64,000 nt of DNA from Kitasatospora azatica KCTC 9699 (GTDB lineage Bacteria; Actinomycetota; Actinomycetes; Streptomycetales; Streptomycetaceae): positions 4,464,001 to 4,528,000 of the forward strand of contig NZ_JQMO01000003.1 in NCBI RefSeq assembly GCF_000744785.1. Direction: 5' to 3'. The notes under the pieces were generated by a model, which was given only the letters and a program-made list of their open reading frames with translations, was not told where the DNA came from and searched no databases. Numbering within the stretch: the stretch's first letter is position 1; the number at the start of each line of letters is the position of its first letter. The translations under genes and the position numbers were made by a program. Below are positions 52,565-61,634 of the stretch, in pieces.

Positions 52565-54946
52565 ATGACCGTGACCGCTTCAACGCCCGGAGAGCCGGAC
52601 GAGGCCGAGCTGCGGGCGCTCGATGCCCACTGGCGGGCAGCCAACTACCTGGCGGCCGGTCAGATCTACCTGATGGCCAACCCGCTGCTGCGCGAGCCGC
52701 TGGCACCCGAGCACATCAAGCCCCGCCTGCTGGGCCACTGGGGCACCTCGCCGGGCCTGAACCTCGTGTACACCCACCTGAACCGGGTGATCTCGCGGCG
52801 TGACGTGGACACCGTCTGCGTCTGGGGCCCCGGCCACGGCGGCCCGGCGGTGCTGGCCGGCTCCTGGCTGGACGGCAGCTACACCGACACCTACCCGTCC
52901 GTCACCCGCGACGAGGCCGGGATGGCGAAGCTGTTCCGGCAGTTCTCCTTCCCCGGCGGAGTTCCCAGCCACGTCGCCCCCGAGACTCCCGGCTCCATCC
53001 ACGAGGGCGGCGAACTCGGCTACGCCCTCTCGCACGCCTACGGAGCCGCCTTCGACAACCCCGCCCTGCTGGTCGCCTGTGTGATCGGCGACGGCGAGGC
53101 CGAGACCGGCCCGCTGGCCGCCTCATGGCACGGTAACAAGTTCCTCGACCCGGTCCACGACGGCGCCGTGCTGCCGGTCCTGCACCTGAACGGCTACAAG
53201 ATCGCCAACCCGACGGTGCTCTCCCGGCTGCCCGAGGCCGAACTCGACGCCCTGCTGCGCGGCTACGGCCACGACCCGCTGTACGTCACCGGCGCGGACC
53301 CGATGGCCGTGCACCGCGCGATGGCCGCCGCGATGGACACCGCACTCGACAAGATCGCCGCCATCCAGTACGAGGCCCGCACCGACGGCTCCACCCGGCG
53401 CCCGCACTGGCCGCTGATCGTGTTGCGCACGCCCAAGGGCTGGACCGGCCCGCACGAGGTGGACGGTGTGCCGGTCGAGGGCACCTGGCGGGCCCACCAG
53501 GTGCCGCTCGACCAGGTCCGTGACAACCCTGAGCACCTCGCGCAGCTGGAGGCCTGGCTGCGCTCGTACCGGCCGGAGGAGCTCTTCGACGAGCACGGTA
53601 AGCCCACCGCGCAGGTGCTCGCCTGCCTTCCCGAGGGCCGCCGCCGTCTCGGCGCCAATCCGCACGCCAACGGCGGCCTGCTGCTGCGCGAGCTGCCCCT
53701 GCCCGCCCTGGAGCGCTACGCCGTCCCGGTCGACAAGCCCGGAGCCACCCTCCACGAACCCACCCGCGTCCTCGGCGACCTGCTCGAACAGGTGATGGCC
53801 GACACCGCCGAGCGCCGCGACTTCAGGATCGTCGGACCGGACGAGACCGCCTCCAACCGCCTCCAGGCCGTCTACGCCGCCACCGGCAAGGCATGGCAGG
53901 CCGACACCCTGCCCACCGACGAGCACCTGGCCCGCGACGGCCGGGTGCTGGAGATCCTCTCCGAACACACCTGCCAGGGCTGGCTGGAGGGCTACCTGCT
54001 CACTGGCCGCCACGGCCTCTTCTCCTGCTACGAGGCGTTCGTCCACATCGTCGACTCGATGGTCAACCAGCACATCAAGTGGCTGCGCACCAGCCGAGAG
54101 ATCCCCTGGCGTGCGCCGATCGCCTCGCTCAACTACCTGCTCACCTCGCACGTCTGGCGCCAGGATCACAACGGTTTCTCGCACCAGGACCCCGGCTTCG
54201 TCGACCACGTGCTCAACAAGAGCCCCGAGGCCGTGCGGGTCTACTTCCCGCCGGACGCCAACACCCTGCTCGCGGTCGCCGACCACGTTCTGCGCAGCCG
54301 CGACTACGTCAACGTCGTGGTGGCCGGCAAGCAGCCCTGCTTCGATTGGCTGAGCCTGGAGGAGGCCCGCGCCCACTGTGCCCGCGGCGCCGGGATCTGG
54401 GAGTGGGCCGGCAGCGATGACGGCAGTCGCGAGCCGGACGTGGTGCTCGCCTGCGCCGGCGACGTGCCCACCCAGGAGGTGATCGCCGCCGCCGAACTGC
54501 TGCGCCGTCACCTGCCGGACCTGGCGGTCCGGGTGGTCAACGTGGTCGACCTGGCCCGGCTGATGCCCGCCGAGGAGCACCCGCACGGCATGCCCGACGC
54601 CGAGTTCGACGCCCTGTTCACCCGCGACAAGCCGGTGGTCTTCGCCTACCACGGCTACCCCTGGCTGATCCACCGCCTCGCCTATCGCCGCACCGTCCAC
54701 CCGCACCTGCACGTACGCGGCTACAAGGAGTCCGGCACCACCACCACGCCCTTCGACATGGTCGTGCGCAACGACCTCGACCGCTACCGCCTGGTCATGG
54801 ACGTCATCGACCGCGTCCCCGGCCTGGCCGTCCGAGCCGCCGGCGTCCGCCAGCAGATGGCCGACCAGCGCAGCCGGCACCACGACTGGATCCGCGAACA
54901 CGGCACCGACCTGCCCGAGATCGCCGACTGGCAGCCGGGCAGCTGA
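52565..54946 (+). CDS. xfp: Xylulose-5-phosphate/fructose-6-phosphate phosphoketolase
   Basis: ThDP enzyme of 793 residues, normal for phosphoketolase. It splits xylulose 5-phosphate (or fructose 6-phosphate) with phosphate to give acetyl-phosphate and an aldose phosphate. Motifs are GHWGTSPGLNLVYTHLNR, WGPGHGGPA, the ThDP site GDGEAETGPLAASWHGNKFL, LRTPKGWTGP and SHQDPGFVDH. ATG at 52565 after AAGGAG. Acetyl-phosphate can yield ATP through acetate kinase, so the enzyme suits oxygen limitation. Confidence 0.95.
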   Translation: MTVTASTPGEPDEAELRALDAHWRAANYLAAGQIYLMANPLLREPLAPEHIKPRLLGHWGTSPGLNLVYTHLNRVISRRDVDTVCVWGPGHGGPAVLAGSWLDGSYTDTYPSVTRDEAGMAKLFRQFSFPGGVPSHVAPETPGSIHEGGELGYALSHAYGAAFDNPALLVACVIGDGEAETGPLAASWHGNKFLDPVHDGAVLPVLHLNGYKIANPTVLSRLPEAELDALLRGYGHDPLYVTGADPMAVHRAMAAAMDTALDKIAAIQYEARTDGSTRRPHWPLIVLRTPKGWTGPHEVDGVPVEGTWRAHQVPLDQVRDNPEHLAQLEAWLRSYRPEELFDEHGKPTAQVLACLPEGRRRLGANPHANGGLLLRELPLPALERYAVPVDKPGATLHEPTRVLGDLLEQVMADTAERRDFRIVGPDETASNRLQAVYAATGKAWQADTLPTDEHLARDGRVLEILSEHTCQGWLEGYLLTGRHGLFSCYEAFVHIVDSMVNQHIKWLRTSREIPWRAPIASLNYLLTSHVWRQDHNGFSHQDPGFVDHVLNKSPEAVRVYFPPDANTLLAVADHVLRSRDYVNVVVAGKQPCFDWLSLEEARAHCARGAGIWEWAGSDDGSREPDVVLACAGDVPTQEVIAAAELLRRHLPDLAVRVVNVVDLARLMPAEEHPHGMPDAEFDALFTRDKPVVFAYHGYPWLIHRLAYRRTVHPHLHVRGYKESGTTTTPFDMVVRNDLDRYRLVMDVIDRVPGLAVRAAGVRQQMADQRSRHHDWIREHGTDLPEIADWQPGS

Positions 54947-54986
54947 CCCGGACCCAAAGGCGCTCCACCCGAAGGAGACGATCACC

Positions 54987-55796
54987 ATGGACCTGCCCGT
55001 CACTGTCGGCGTGGACGGCTCCGAGGCCAGCCTGGCGGCCGCCGACTGGGCCGCACGGGAGGCGCTGCTGCGCGGCCGCCCGCTGCGCGTGCTGCACGCC
55101 CTGCCCCTGATGCCGCACCTGCTCCCCAGCTGGAGCCGACAGGCCCGGGCCACTGGTGACCTGCTCCACGAGGTCCGGCACGTCCTCGCGGTGCGCCACC
55201 CGCAGTTGCTGGTCCGCACCGACGAGGTCCACGATGCCGTCACCTCGGCGCTGGTCGCCGCGGGCGAGGACGCCGAGCTGCTGGTCCTCGGGGCGCGCGG
55301 CAGCGGCGGCTTCCCGGAGCTTCGGGTCGGCTCCACCGCCCTGCACGTCGCCGCCTGGGCCGGCAGTCCCACGGTGCTGCTCCCGGCGAACGGCCCGGGC
55401 ACGCATCCGCGCGAGCAGGTGGTGCTGGGGCTGGACGCCCGCCGCCCGGCCGAGGCGGCGCTGCTCTTCGCCTTCCTGGCCGCGCAGAGCTACGGCCTCC
55501 CGCTGCGGGTCGTGCATGCCGGGGCAGGTCCGGCGGGGGTGGGCGAGGGCCGCATCGGCGAGGCCGCGCTGCTCGCCCGGGTCCTGGAGCCCTGGAGGAC
55601 GGCCCATCCCGAGGTCGAGGTGGTCGCGGACACCGAGGGTGCCGCACCGGGCCCGGCGCTGGTGGAGGCGTCGGCCAAGGCCCGGCTGCTGGTGCTTGGC
55701 CGCCGCCCGGCGGATCGGGTCGGCCTGCTCGGCCCGGTGGCCCACGCTGTTCTGCACCACGCCGACTGCCCGGTGGCGGTCGTGCCCGAGGCGTGA
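54987..55796 (+). CDS. Tandem-domain universal stress protein
   Basis: Two UspA domains in 269 residues. Domain 1 starts VTVGVDGSEASLAAADWAA with ATP motif GARGSGGFPELRVGSTALH. Domain 2 (about 145-269) has LGLDARRPAEAALLFAF and GRRPADRVGLLGPVAHAVL, in which the glycine pattern is reduced. ATG at 54987 follows GAAGGAG. 40 bases after xfp, likely the same transcript, ended by the hairpin at 55797. Confidence 0.9.
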   Translation: MDLPVTVGVDGSEASLAAADWAAREALLRGRPLRVLHALPLMPHLLPSWSRQARATGDLLHEVRHVLAVRHPQLLVRTDEVHDAVTSALVAAGEDAELLVLGARGSGGFPELRVGSTALHVAAWAGSPTVLLPANGPGTHPREQVVLGLDARRPAEAALLFAFLAAQSYGLPLRVVHAGAGPAGVGEGRIGEAALLARVLEPWRTAHPEVEVVADTEGAAPGPALVEASAKARLLVLGRRPADRVGLLGPVAHAVLHHADCPVAVVPEA

Positions 55797-55841
55797 GAGC
55801 AGCCCCTGACCGGGACCTTCGGGACCGGTCAGGGGCTGCTC
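55797..55841 (+). terminator. Strong terminator with UUCG-type loop
   Basis: GAGCAGCCCCTGACCGG (55797-55813) pairs perfectly with its complement at 55825-55841. The loop contains CCTTCGGG, which can close as a stable CUUCGG tetraloop. It ends the xfp-usp transcript, with its left arm beginning at the stop codon. Confidence 0.85.
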
Positions 55842-55939
55842 GGCCTCTGTGACCGGCCGTCGCCCGGCGCGAGCCTGTCCGTCAGACACGAGGTCGCGCA
55901 CATCGGTCCGCGACCGCAGAAACGAAGGAGGTCGTGATC

Positions 55940-56377
55940 ATGTCTCACGCTGTGGTGGTGGGGGTGGACAGCGCTCGGCCCGGTGCCGAGGTACTCGCCT
56001 TCGCCTTCGGGCAGGCCGCCGAACGGGGAGTGAAGCTGCGGGCGTTGGAGAGCCGAGATCTGCCCACCGGACGGTACGTGACGGCGGCTCCGGTGGACCC
56101 GCCGGAGATCACGAGCGCGCTGGCGGCTGCTGCGCTGGTCCGGCTCCAGGACGCGCTGGCGCCCTGGCGGGAGAAGTTCCCCGAGGTGCGGGTCGAGGCC
56201 GAGGTGACCGGCTGGCCGGCCGGGAAGGCCCTGGTGGAGGCATCCCGCAGCGCTTCGCTGGTGGTGGTGGGTCGACGGACCCCGAGGATCCGGCCGGCCG
56301 TGCCCGGACTGGGCGCCGTGGCCCACGCGGTGCTGCACCACACGCACAGCCCGGTCGCGGTCGTGCCGCACGACTGA
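55940..56377 (+). CDS. Single-domain universal stress protein, ATP motif reduced
   Basis: One UspA domain of 145 residues that resembles domain 2 of the tandem USPs (VVVGVDSARPGAEVLAFAFGQAAERG at the start, AVAHAVLHHTHSPVAVVPHD at the end). The G-2x-G-9x-GS/T ATP motif is replaced by GRRTPRIRPAVPGLG, so ATP binding is doubtful. ATG 55940 chosen over GTG 55934 because AAGGAGG (55925-55931) is spaced 8 bases before it. Probably arose by loss of the first domain. Its own hairpin follows. Confidence 0.85.
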   Translation: MSHAVVVGVDSARPGAEVLAFAFGQAAERGVKLRALESRDLPTGRYVTAAPVDPPEITSALAAAALVRLQDALAPWREKFPEVRVEAEVTGWPAGKALVEASRSASLVVVGRRTPRIRPAVPGLGAVAHAVLHHTHSPVAVVPHD

Positions 56378-56390
56378 CCGGCAACGCGGT

Positions 56391-56433
56391 GGTGGCCGTG
56401 GCAGGACCGACACCAGGTCCTGCCACGGCCACC
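56391..56433 (+). terminator. Terminator after the single-domain usp gene
   Basis: GGTGGCCGTGGCAGGACC (56391-56408) pairs perfectly with its complement at 56416-56433 around a 7-base loop. Confidence 0.85.
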
Positions 56434-56480
56434 GGCGTGTCCGGCCCCCGGACGTGGTGACCCCGGCAGCCTGTGGACGA

Positions 56481-56495
56481 GGGACCTTCGGCCCG
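56481..56495. promoter_or_regulatory. Candidate DevR box upstream of adhE-pflB
   Basis: GGGACCTTCGGCCCG is one of the closest matches in the window to the DosR box (GGGAC, 4-5 bases, GGCCC). It lies 121-135 bases before the adhE start, beyond the preceding terminator, so it can serve only the adhE-pflB genes. Confidence 0.6.
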
Positions 56496-56615
56496 CAGGC
56501 GTACCCCAACGGCCGCCTCCCTGTACGGCGTTGCTCGGGAAGGCTGTGGGTGTAAGCGCGAGCGACGCCCGCCAGCGCACGATCCCCGGATGAAGAACCG
56601 AAAGGTGGTCCCGCC

Positions 56616-59261
56616 ATGCCCCGCCGACCGCAGGTTGAGGAACCGACTCCTCCCGCCCCCGCCCCAGCCAGCACCACCGCCGTCGACGCCTTGGTCGCCC
56701 ACGCGCTGACGGCTCTTCGGGAGTACGCCGACTTCACCCAGGAGCAGGTCGACCACATCGTCAAGAAGGCGTCCCTGGCGGCACTGGCCAAGCACACCGC
56801 GCTCGCGGCCCTGGCGGTCGAGGAGACCGGGCGCGGCCTGTTCGAGGACAAGGCCGTCAAGAACGTGTTCGCCTGCGAGAACGTCACCCACGTGATGGCC
56901 CGGACGAAGACCGTCGGGGTGGTGCGCCGGGACGAGATCGACGGGATCGTGGAGATCGCCGAGCCGGTCGGCGTGATCGCCGGCATCACCCCGGTCACCA
57001 ACCCCACCTCCACCACCATCTTCAAATGCCTGCTGGCGCTGAAGACCCGCAACCCGATCGTGTTCGCCTTCCACCCCGCGGCGCAGCGCTGCTCGGCCGA
57101 GGCGGCCCGGATCGTACGGGACGCTGCGGTGGCGGCCGGAGCGCCGCAGTCCTGCATCCATTGGATCGAGCAGCCGTCGATGGCGGCCACCCACGCCCTG
57201 ATGAACCACCCGGATGTGGCCACCATCCTGGCGACGGGCGGCAACGCCATGGTCCGGGCCGCGTACTCCTGCGGCAAGCCGGCCCTCGGCGTCGGCGCCG
57301 GCAACGTCCCCGCCTACGTCGAGAGGAGCGCCGACCTGAAGCGGGCCGTCAACGACATCGTGCTGTCGAAGACCTTCGACAACGGCATGATCTGCGCCTC
57401 CGAGCAGGCCGTCATCCTGGACGCGGAGATCCGCGAGGCCGCGCTCGCCGAGTTCCGCACGCTGAAGGCGCACCACGCGAGCGCCGAGGAGAAGGCGCTG
57501 CTGGAGCGGTACCTGTTCGGCGCAGGGGAGGGGAGCTCCTGCGCGGGGGAGCGGTTGAACGCGGAGGTGGTGGGCCGCAGTGCCCCGGAGATCGCCGCGG
57601 CGGCCGGGTTCGAGGTGCCGGGCGACACCTCGGTGATCCTGGCGGATGTGGAGCGGATCGGGCCGTCGGAGCCGCTGACCCGGGAGAAGCTGTGCCCGGT
57701 GCTGGCCGTGCTGACCGCATCCTCGCGTCGCGAGGGCGTCGAACTGGCCGCGGCGATGGTGGAGTTCAACGGGCTTGGGCACTCGGCTGCCGTACACACC
57801 GAGGACCCGGCGTTCGTCGAGGAGTTCGGGCACGCCGTCAAGGCCTGCCGGATCATCTGGAACGCGCCCAGCTCGCAGGGCGGCATCGGTGACGTCTACA
57901 ACGCCTTCACCCCCTCGCTGACGCTCGGCTGCGGCTCCTACGGTCACAACTCCGTGGCCGGGAACGTCTCGGCACTGAACCTGCTGAACATCAAGCGGAT
58001 CGGGCGGCGCAACACCAACATGCAGTGGTTCAAGGTCCCGCCGAAGATCTACTTCGAGCGCAACAGCATCAAGTACCTGGCGAGCATGCCGAATGCCCAC
58101 CGGATCGTCATCGTGACCGACCGGACCATGGTCGAGATCGGCCACCTGGAGCGGGTCCGGGGCATCCTGGACCGCCGCCGGGAGCCGGTCGAGGTCCGGG
58201 TGGTCGACTTCGTCGAGCCCAACCCGAGCATCGACACCGTTCGGCGGGGCGCCGAGCTGATGCGCGATTTCCGGCCCGACACCATCGTCGCGCTCGGCGG
58301 CGGCTCGCCGATGGACGCGGCCAAGGTGATGTGGCTGATGTACGAGCACCCGGAGGTCGACTTCGCCGACCTGAAGGAGAAGTTCTTCGACATCCGCAAG
58401 CGCGCCTTCACCTTCCCCGACCTCGGCGAGAAGGCGAAGCTGGTGTGCATCCCGACCACCTCCGGCACGGGAGCCGAGGTCACCCCGTTCGCGGTGATCA
58501 CCGACACCGCCACCGGCCAGAAGTACCCGCTCGCCGACTACGCGCTCACCCCGAGCGTCGCCATCGTCGACCCGGCGCTCACCACCCACCTGCCCAAGGA
58601 CGTCACCGCCGACACCGGCTTCGACGCCCTCACCCACTGCATCGAGACCTACGTCTCCGTCTACGCCAACGACTTCACCGACGGCCTGGCCCTGCACGGC
58701 ATCCGGCTGATCTTCGACAACCTGGAGCCGGCCGTCACCGACGGCCCGACCAACCCCGCCGCGCGGGAGAAGATGCACAACGCCGGCACCATCGCCGGCA
58801 TGGCCTTCGGCTCCGCCTTCCTGGGCGTCGTGCACGCCATGGCGCACACCCTGGGCGCCACCTTCCACGTAGCCCACGGCCGCACCAACGCGCTGCTGCT
58901 GCCCCACGTCATCCGCTACAACGGCGTGGCCCCCGCCAAGGTCACCAGCTGGCCCAAGTACCGCAGCTACGTGGCCCCCGAGCGCTACCAGGCCATCGCC
59001 CGGATGCTCGGCCTGCCCGCCGACACCCCCGAGCAGGGCGTCGAGTCCCTGGCCGCCGCGGTCGAGGAACTGCGCGACCGGGTGGGTATTCCGCGCTCCT
59101 TCAAGGAAGTCGGCGTCGATGAGACGGCCTTCCTGGCGGCCCTGCCGCAGCAGGCGATGAACGCCTACGAGGACCAGTGCGCCCCGGCCAACCCCCGGAT
59201 GCCGCTGCTCGCCGACATGCAACAGCTGATGCGCCAGGCCTTCTACGGCGACCGGTCCTGA
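56616..59261 (+). CDS. adhE: Bifunctional acetaldehyde-CoA/alcohol dehydrogenase
   Basis: AdhE of 881 residues reducing acetyl-CoA to ethanol with two NADH. The N-terminal ALDH domain (about 20-440) has nucleophile Cys260 in NGMICASEQ and GVGAGNVPAYVE. The C-terminal iron-dependent ADH (about 460-880) has GGGSPMDAAKVMWLMYEHP, TTSGTGAEVTPFAV and the metal His residues around AMAHTLGATFHVAHGRTNA. ATG at 56616. It regenerates NAD+ without oxygen and uses the acetyl-CoA made by the pflB product just downstream. Confidence 0.96.
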   Translation: MPRRPQVEEPTPPAPAPASTTAVDALVAHALTALREYADFTQEQVDHIVKKASLAALAKHTALAALAVEETGRGLFEDKAVKNVFACENVTHVMARTKTVGVVRRDEIDGIVEIAEPVGVIAGITPVTNPTSTTIFKCLLALKTRNPIVFAFHPAAQRCSAEAARIVRDAAVAAGAPQSCIHWIEQPSMAATHALMNHPDVATILATGGNAMVRAAYSCGKPALGVGAGNVPAYVERSADLKRAVNDIVLSKTFDNGMICASEQAVILDAEIREAALAEFRTLKAHHASAEEKALLERYLFGAGEGSSCAGERLNAEVVGRSAPEIAAAAGFEVPGDTSVILADVERIGPSEPLTREKLCPVLAVLTASSRREGVELAAAMVEFNGLGHSAAVHTEDPAFVEEFGHAVKACRIIWNAPSSQGGIGDVYNAFTPSLTLGCGSYGHNSVAGNVSALNLLNIKRIGRRNTNMQWFKVPPKIYFERNSIKYLASMPNAHRIVIVTDRTMVEIGHLERVRGILDRRREPVEVRVVDFVEPNPSIDTVRRGAELMRDFRPDTIVALGGGSPMDAAKVMWLMYEHPEVDFADLKEKFFDIRKRAFTFPDLGEKAKLVCIPTTSGTGAEVTPFAVITDTATGQKYPLADYALTPSVAIVDPALTTHLPKDVTADTGFDALTHCIETYVSVYANDFTDGLALHGIRLIFDNLEPAVTDGPTNPAAREKMHNAGTIAGMAFGSAFLGVVHAMAHTLGATFHVAHGRTNALLLPHVIRYNGVAPAKVTSWPKYRSYVAPERYQAIARMLGLPADTPEQGVESLAAAVEELRDRVGIPRSFKEVGVDETAFLAALPQQAMNAYEDQCAPANPRMPLLADMQQLMRQAFYGDRS

Positions 59262-59291
59262 CCACCACCGAGCGAGAAGGGCACCCCGACC

Positions 59292-61553
59292 ATGACCACA
59301 CAGCAGCACGGGACCGCGAGCGCCTGGAACGGATTCCAGGGCGACCAGTGGCGCGAAACCATCGACGTGCGCGACTTCATCCAGCACAACTACACCCCCT
59401 ACCAAGGGGATGCCTCCTTCCTGGCCGGGCCCACCGAGCGAACCCTCGCGGTCTGGAAGCAGATCAGCGACCGCTTCCCCGAGGAGCGGGCGAAGGGGGT
59501 GTACGACGTCGCCCACGACATCCCCGCCGGCATCACCGCGCACGCCCCCGGATACATCGACCGGGAACGGGAACTGATCGTCGGCCTGCAGACCGACGCC
59601 CCGCTCAAGCGCGCGATCATGCCCAACGGCGGCTGGCGGATGGTCGCCGGCGCGCTGAAGACCTACGGCTACCCGGTCGACCCGGGGTTGGAGAAGGTCT
59701 TCACCGAGTACCGCAAGACCCACAACGACGGTGTCTTCGACGCCTACACGCCCGAGATCCTCGCCGCCCGCAAGGCAGGCGTCATCACGGGCCTGCCCGA
59801 CGCCTACGGCCGCGGCCGGATCATCGGCGACTACCGGCGGGTGCCGCTGTACGGCGTGGACCGGCTGATCGAGGTGAAGCAGGCGGAGAAGGCCGGACTG
59901 GACCACTTGCCGCACGATCCGTCGCGGCTGGAGGAGACCATCCGGGAGCGTGAGGAACTCGCCGAGCAGATCAAGGCACTCGGCGAGCTGAAGCAGATGG
60001 CCGCGAGCTACGGCCATGATGTCTCCGGCCCCGCCACGACGGCCCGCGAGGCGGTCCAGTGGCTCTACTTCGCCTACCTGGCCGCCGTGAAGGAGCAGAA
60101 CGGCGCCGCGATGTCGCTCGGCCGCACCTCCACCTTCCTCGACATCTACCTGCAACGGGACCTCGAAGCAGGGCGGTTGACCGAGGAGCAGGCGCAGGAG
60201 CTGATCGACGACTTCGTCATCAAGCTGCGGATCGTGCGCTTCCTGCGCACACCCGAGTACGACGAGCTGTTCTCCGGCGACCCGACCTGGGTGACCGAGT
60301 CCATCGGCGGCATCGGCCAGGACGGTCGCCCGCTGGTGACCCGCACCTCGTTCCGCTACCTCCAGACCCTCTACAACCTCGGCCCGGCTCCCGAGCCGAA
60401 CCTGACCGTGTTCTGGTCCCCGCAACTGCCGCGAGGGTTCAAGGAGTTCTGCGCCAAGGTGTCGATCGACACCTCCAGCATCCAGTACGAGTCGGACGAG
60501 CTGATGCGCCCGCGCTTCGGCGACGACACCGCCATCGCCTGCTGCGTCTCCGCGATGCCGGTCGGCAAGCAGATGCAGTTCTTCGGAGCCCGGGTCAACC
60601 TCGCCAAGACCCTCCTCTACGCGATCAACGGCGGCCGGGACGAGATCTCCGGCGCCCAGGTCGGCCCCGCCACCGGTGTGCTCAGCGGTGACGTCCTCGA
60701 CTACGAGGAGGTGCTCGCCAAACTCGACCAGCAGCTCGACTGGCTGGCCGCCACCTACGTCCACGCGCTGGACGTCATCCACTACATGCACGACAAGTAC
60801 GCCTACGAGCGCCTGGAGATGGCCCTGCACGACCGCGACGTCCGGCGCACCCTGGCCTGCGGCATCGCCGGCCTCGCGGTGGCGGCGGACTCGCTCTCCG
60901 CCATCAAGCACGCGACCGTCCACCCGGTGCGGGACGACACCGGCCTCGCCGTCGACTACCTCGTCGAGGGCGAGTACCCGGCCTACGGCAACAACGACGA
61001 CCGGGCCGACGCCATCGCGGTGCGGCTGGTCGAGGAGTTCATGGACAAGGTCCGGAAACAACCCGCCTACCGCGGCGCCGAGCACACCCAGTCCGTCCTC
61101 ACCATCACCTCCAACGTCGTCTACGGCAGGAAGACCGGCGCCACCCCGGACGGCCGCAAGGCCGGCGAACCGTTCTCCCCGGGCGCCAACCCGATGAACG
61201 GACGCGACCGCCACGGCTACGTCGCCAGCGCCCTCTCGGTGGCCAAACTCCCCTACGAGCAGGCCGAGGACGGCATCTCGCTCACCAACACCGTCACCCC
61301 CGACGCACTCGGCCGCACCCGCGAGGAGCGGAGCGCGAACCTGGTCGGCGTGCTGGACGGCTACACCGCCTGCCACGGCTTCCACATGAACGTCAACGTC
61401 CTGGACCGCGGCACTCTGCTGGAGGCCATGGAACACCCCGAGAAGTACCCGCAGTTGACCATCCGGGTGAGCGGCTACGCGGTCAACTTCGTCCGCCTCA
61501 CCCGCGAGCAGCAGCTCGACGTGATCGGCCGCACCTTCCACGGCGCGCTGTAG
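59292..61553 (+). CDS. pflB: Pyruvate formate-lyase
   Basis: Glycyl-radical enzyme of 753 residues making acetyl-CoA and formate from pyruvate. The active-site pair is Cys417-Cys418 in AIACCVSAM. The glycyl radical residue is Gly728 in IRVSGYAVNF. NVVYGRKTGATPDGRKAGEP and CHGFHMNVNVL are family-conserved. ATG at 59292, 30 bases after adhE. The radical form is destroyed by oxygen, so this only works in near-anoxia, which is notable in an actinomycete of this type. Confidence 0.96.
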   Translation: MTTQQHGTASAWNGFQGDQWRETIDVRDFIQHNYTPYQGDASFLAGPTERTLAVWKQISDRFPEERAKGVYDVAHDIPAGITAHAPGYIDRERELIVGLQTDAPLKRAIMPNGGWRMVAGALKTYGYPVDPGLEKVFTEYRKTHNDGVFDAYTPEILAARKAGVITGLPDAYGRGRIIGDYRRVPLYGVDRLIEVKQAEKAGLDHLPHDPSRLEETIREREELAEQIKALGELKQMAASYGHDVSGPATTAREAVQWLYFAYLAAVKEQNGAAMSLGRTSTFLDIYLQRDLEAGRLTEEQAQELIDDFVIKLRIVRFLRTPEYDELFSGDPTWVTESIGGIGQDGRPLVTRTSFRYLQTLYNLGPAPEPNLTVFWSPQLPRGFKEFCAKVSIDTSSIQYESDELMRPRFGDDTAIACCVSAMPVGKQMQFFGARVNLAKTLLYAINGGRDEISGAQVGPATGVLSGDVLDYEEVLAKLDQQLDWLAATYVHALDVIHYMHDKYAYERLEMALHDRDVRRTLACGIAGLAVAADSLSAIKHATVHPVRDDTGLAVDYLVEGEYPAYGNNDDRADAIAVRLVEEFMDKVRKQPAYRGAEHTQSVLTITSNVVYGRKTGATPDGRKAGEPFSPGANPMNGRDRHGYVASALSVAKLPYEQAEDGISLTNTVTPDALGRTREERSANLVGVLDGYTACHGFHMNVNVLDRGTLLEAMEHPEKYPQLTIRVSGYAVNFVRLTREQQLDVIGRTFHGAL

Positions 61554-61569
61554 TAGCGCCCACCAGCAC

Positions 61570-61611
61570 GCGGTGCCGACGCCCTCCCCCGACCACGGGC
61601 GTCGGCACCGC
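61570..61611 (+). terminator. Hairpin between pflB and pflA
   Basis: GCGGTGCCGACGCCC (61570-61584) pairs perfectly with GGGCGTCGGCACCGC (61597-61611), followed by a short T run. It may attenuate or end the adhE-pflB transcript, so pflA could be made at a lower level. Confidence 0.75.
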
Positions 61612-61634
61612 GCCTTTGTGCAAGGAGAACCGCG

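Noticed and set aside
53123..55402. Long minus-strand frame opposite phosphoketolase and a usp gene
   Set aside because: Antisense to genes with complete active-site motifs; no recognisable protein.
55811..55826. GGGACCTTCGGGACC as a DevR box
   Set aside because: It is the loop and inner stem of a perfect 17-bp terminator hairpin directly after a stop codon, so its position does not fit promoter control.
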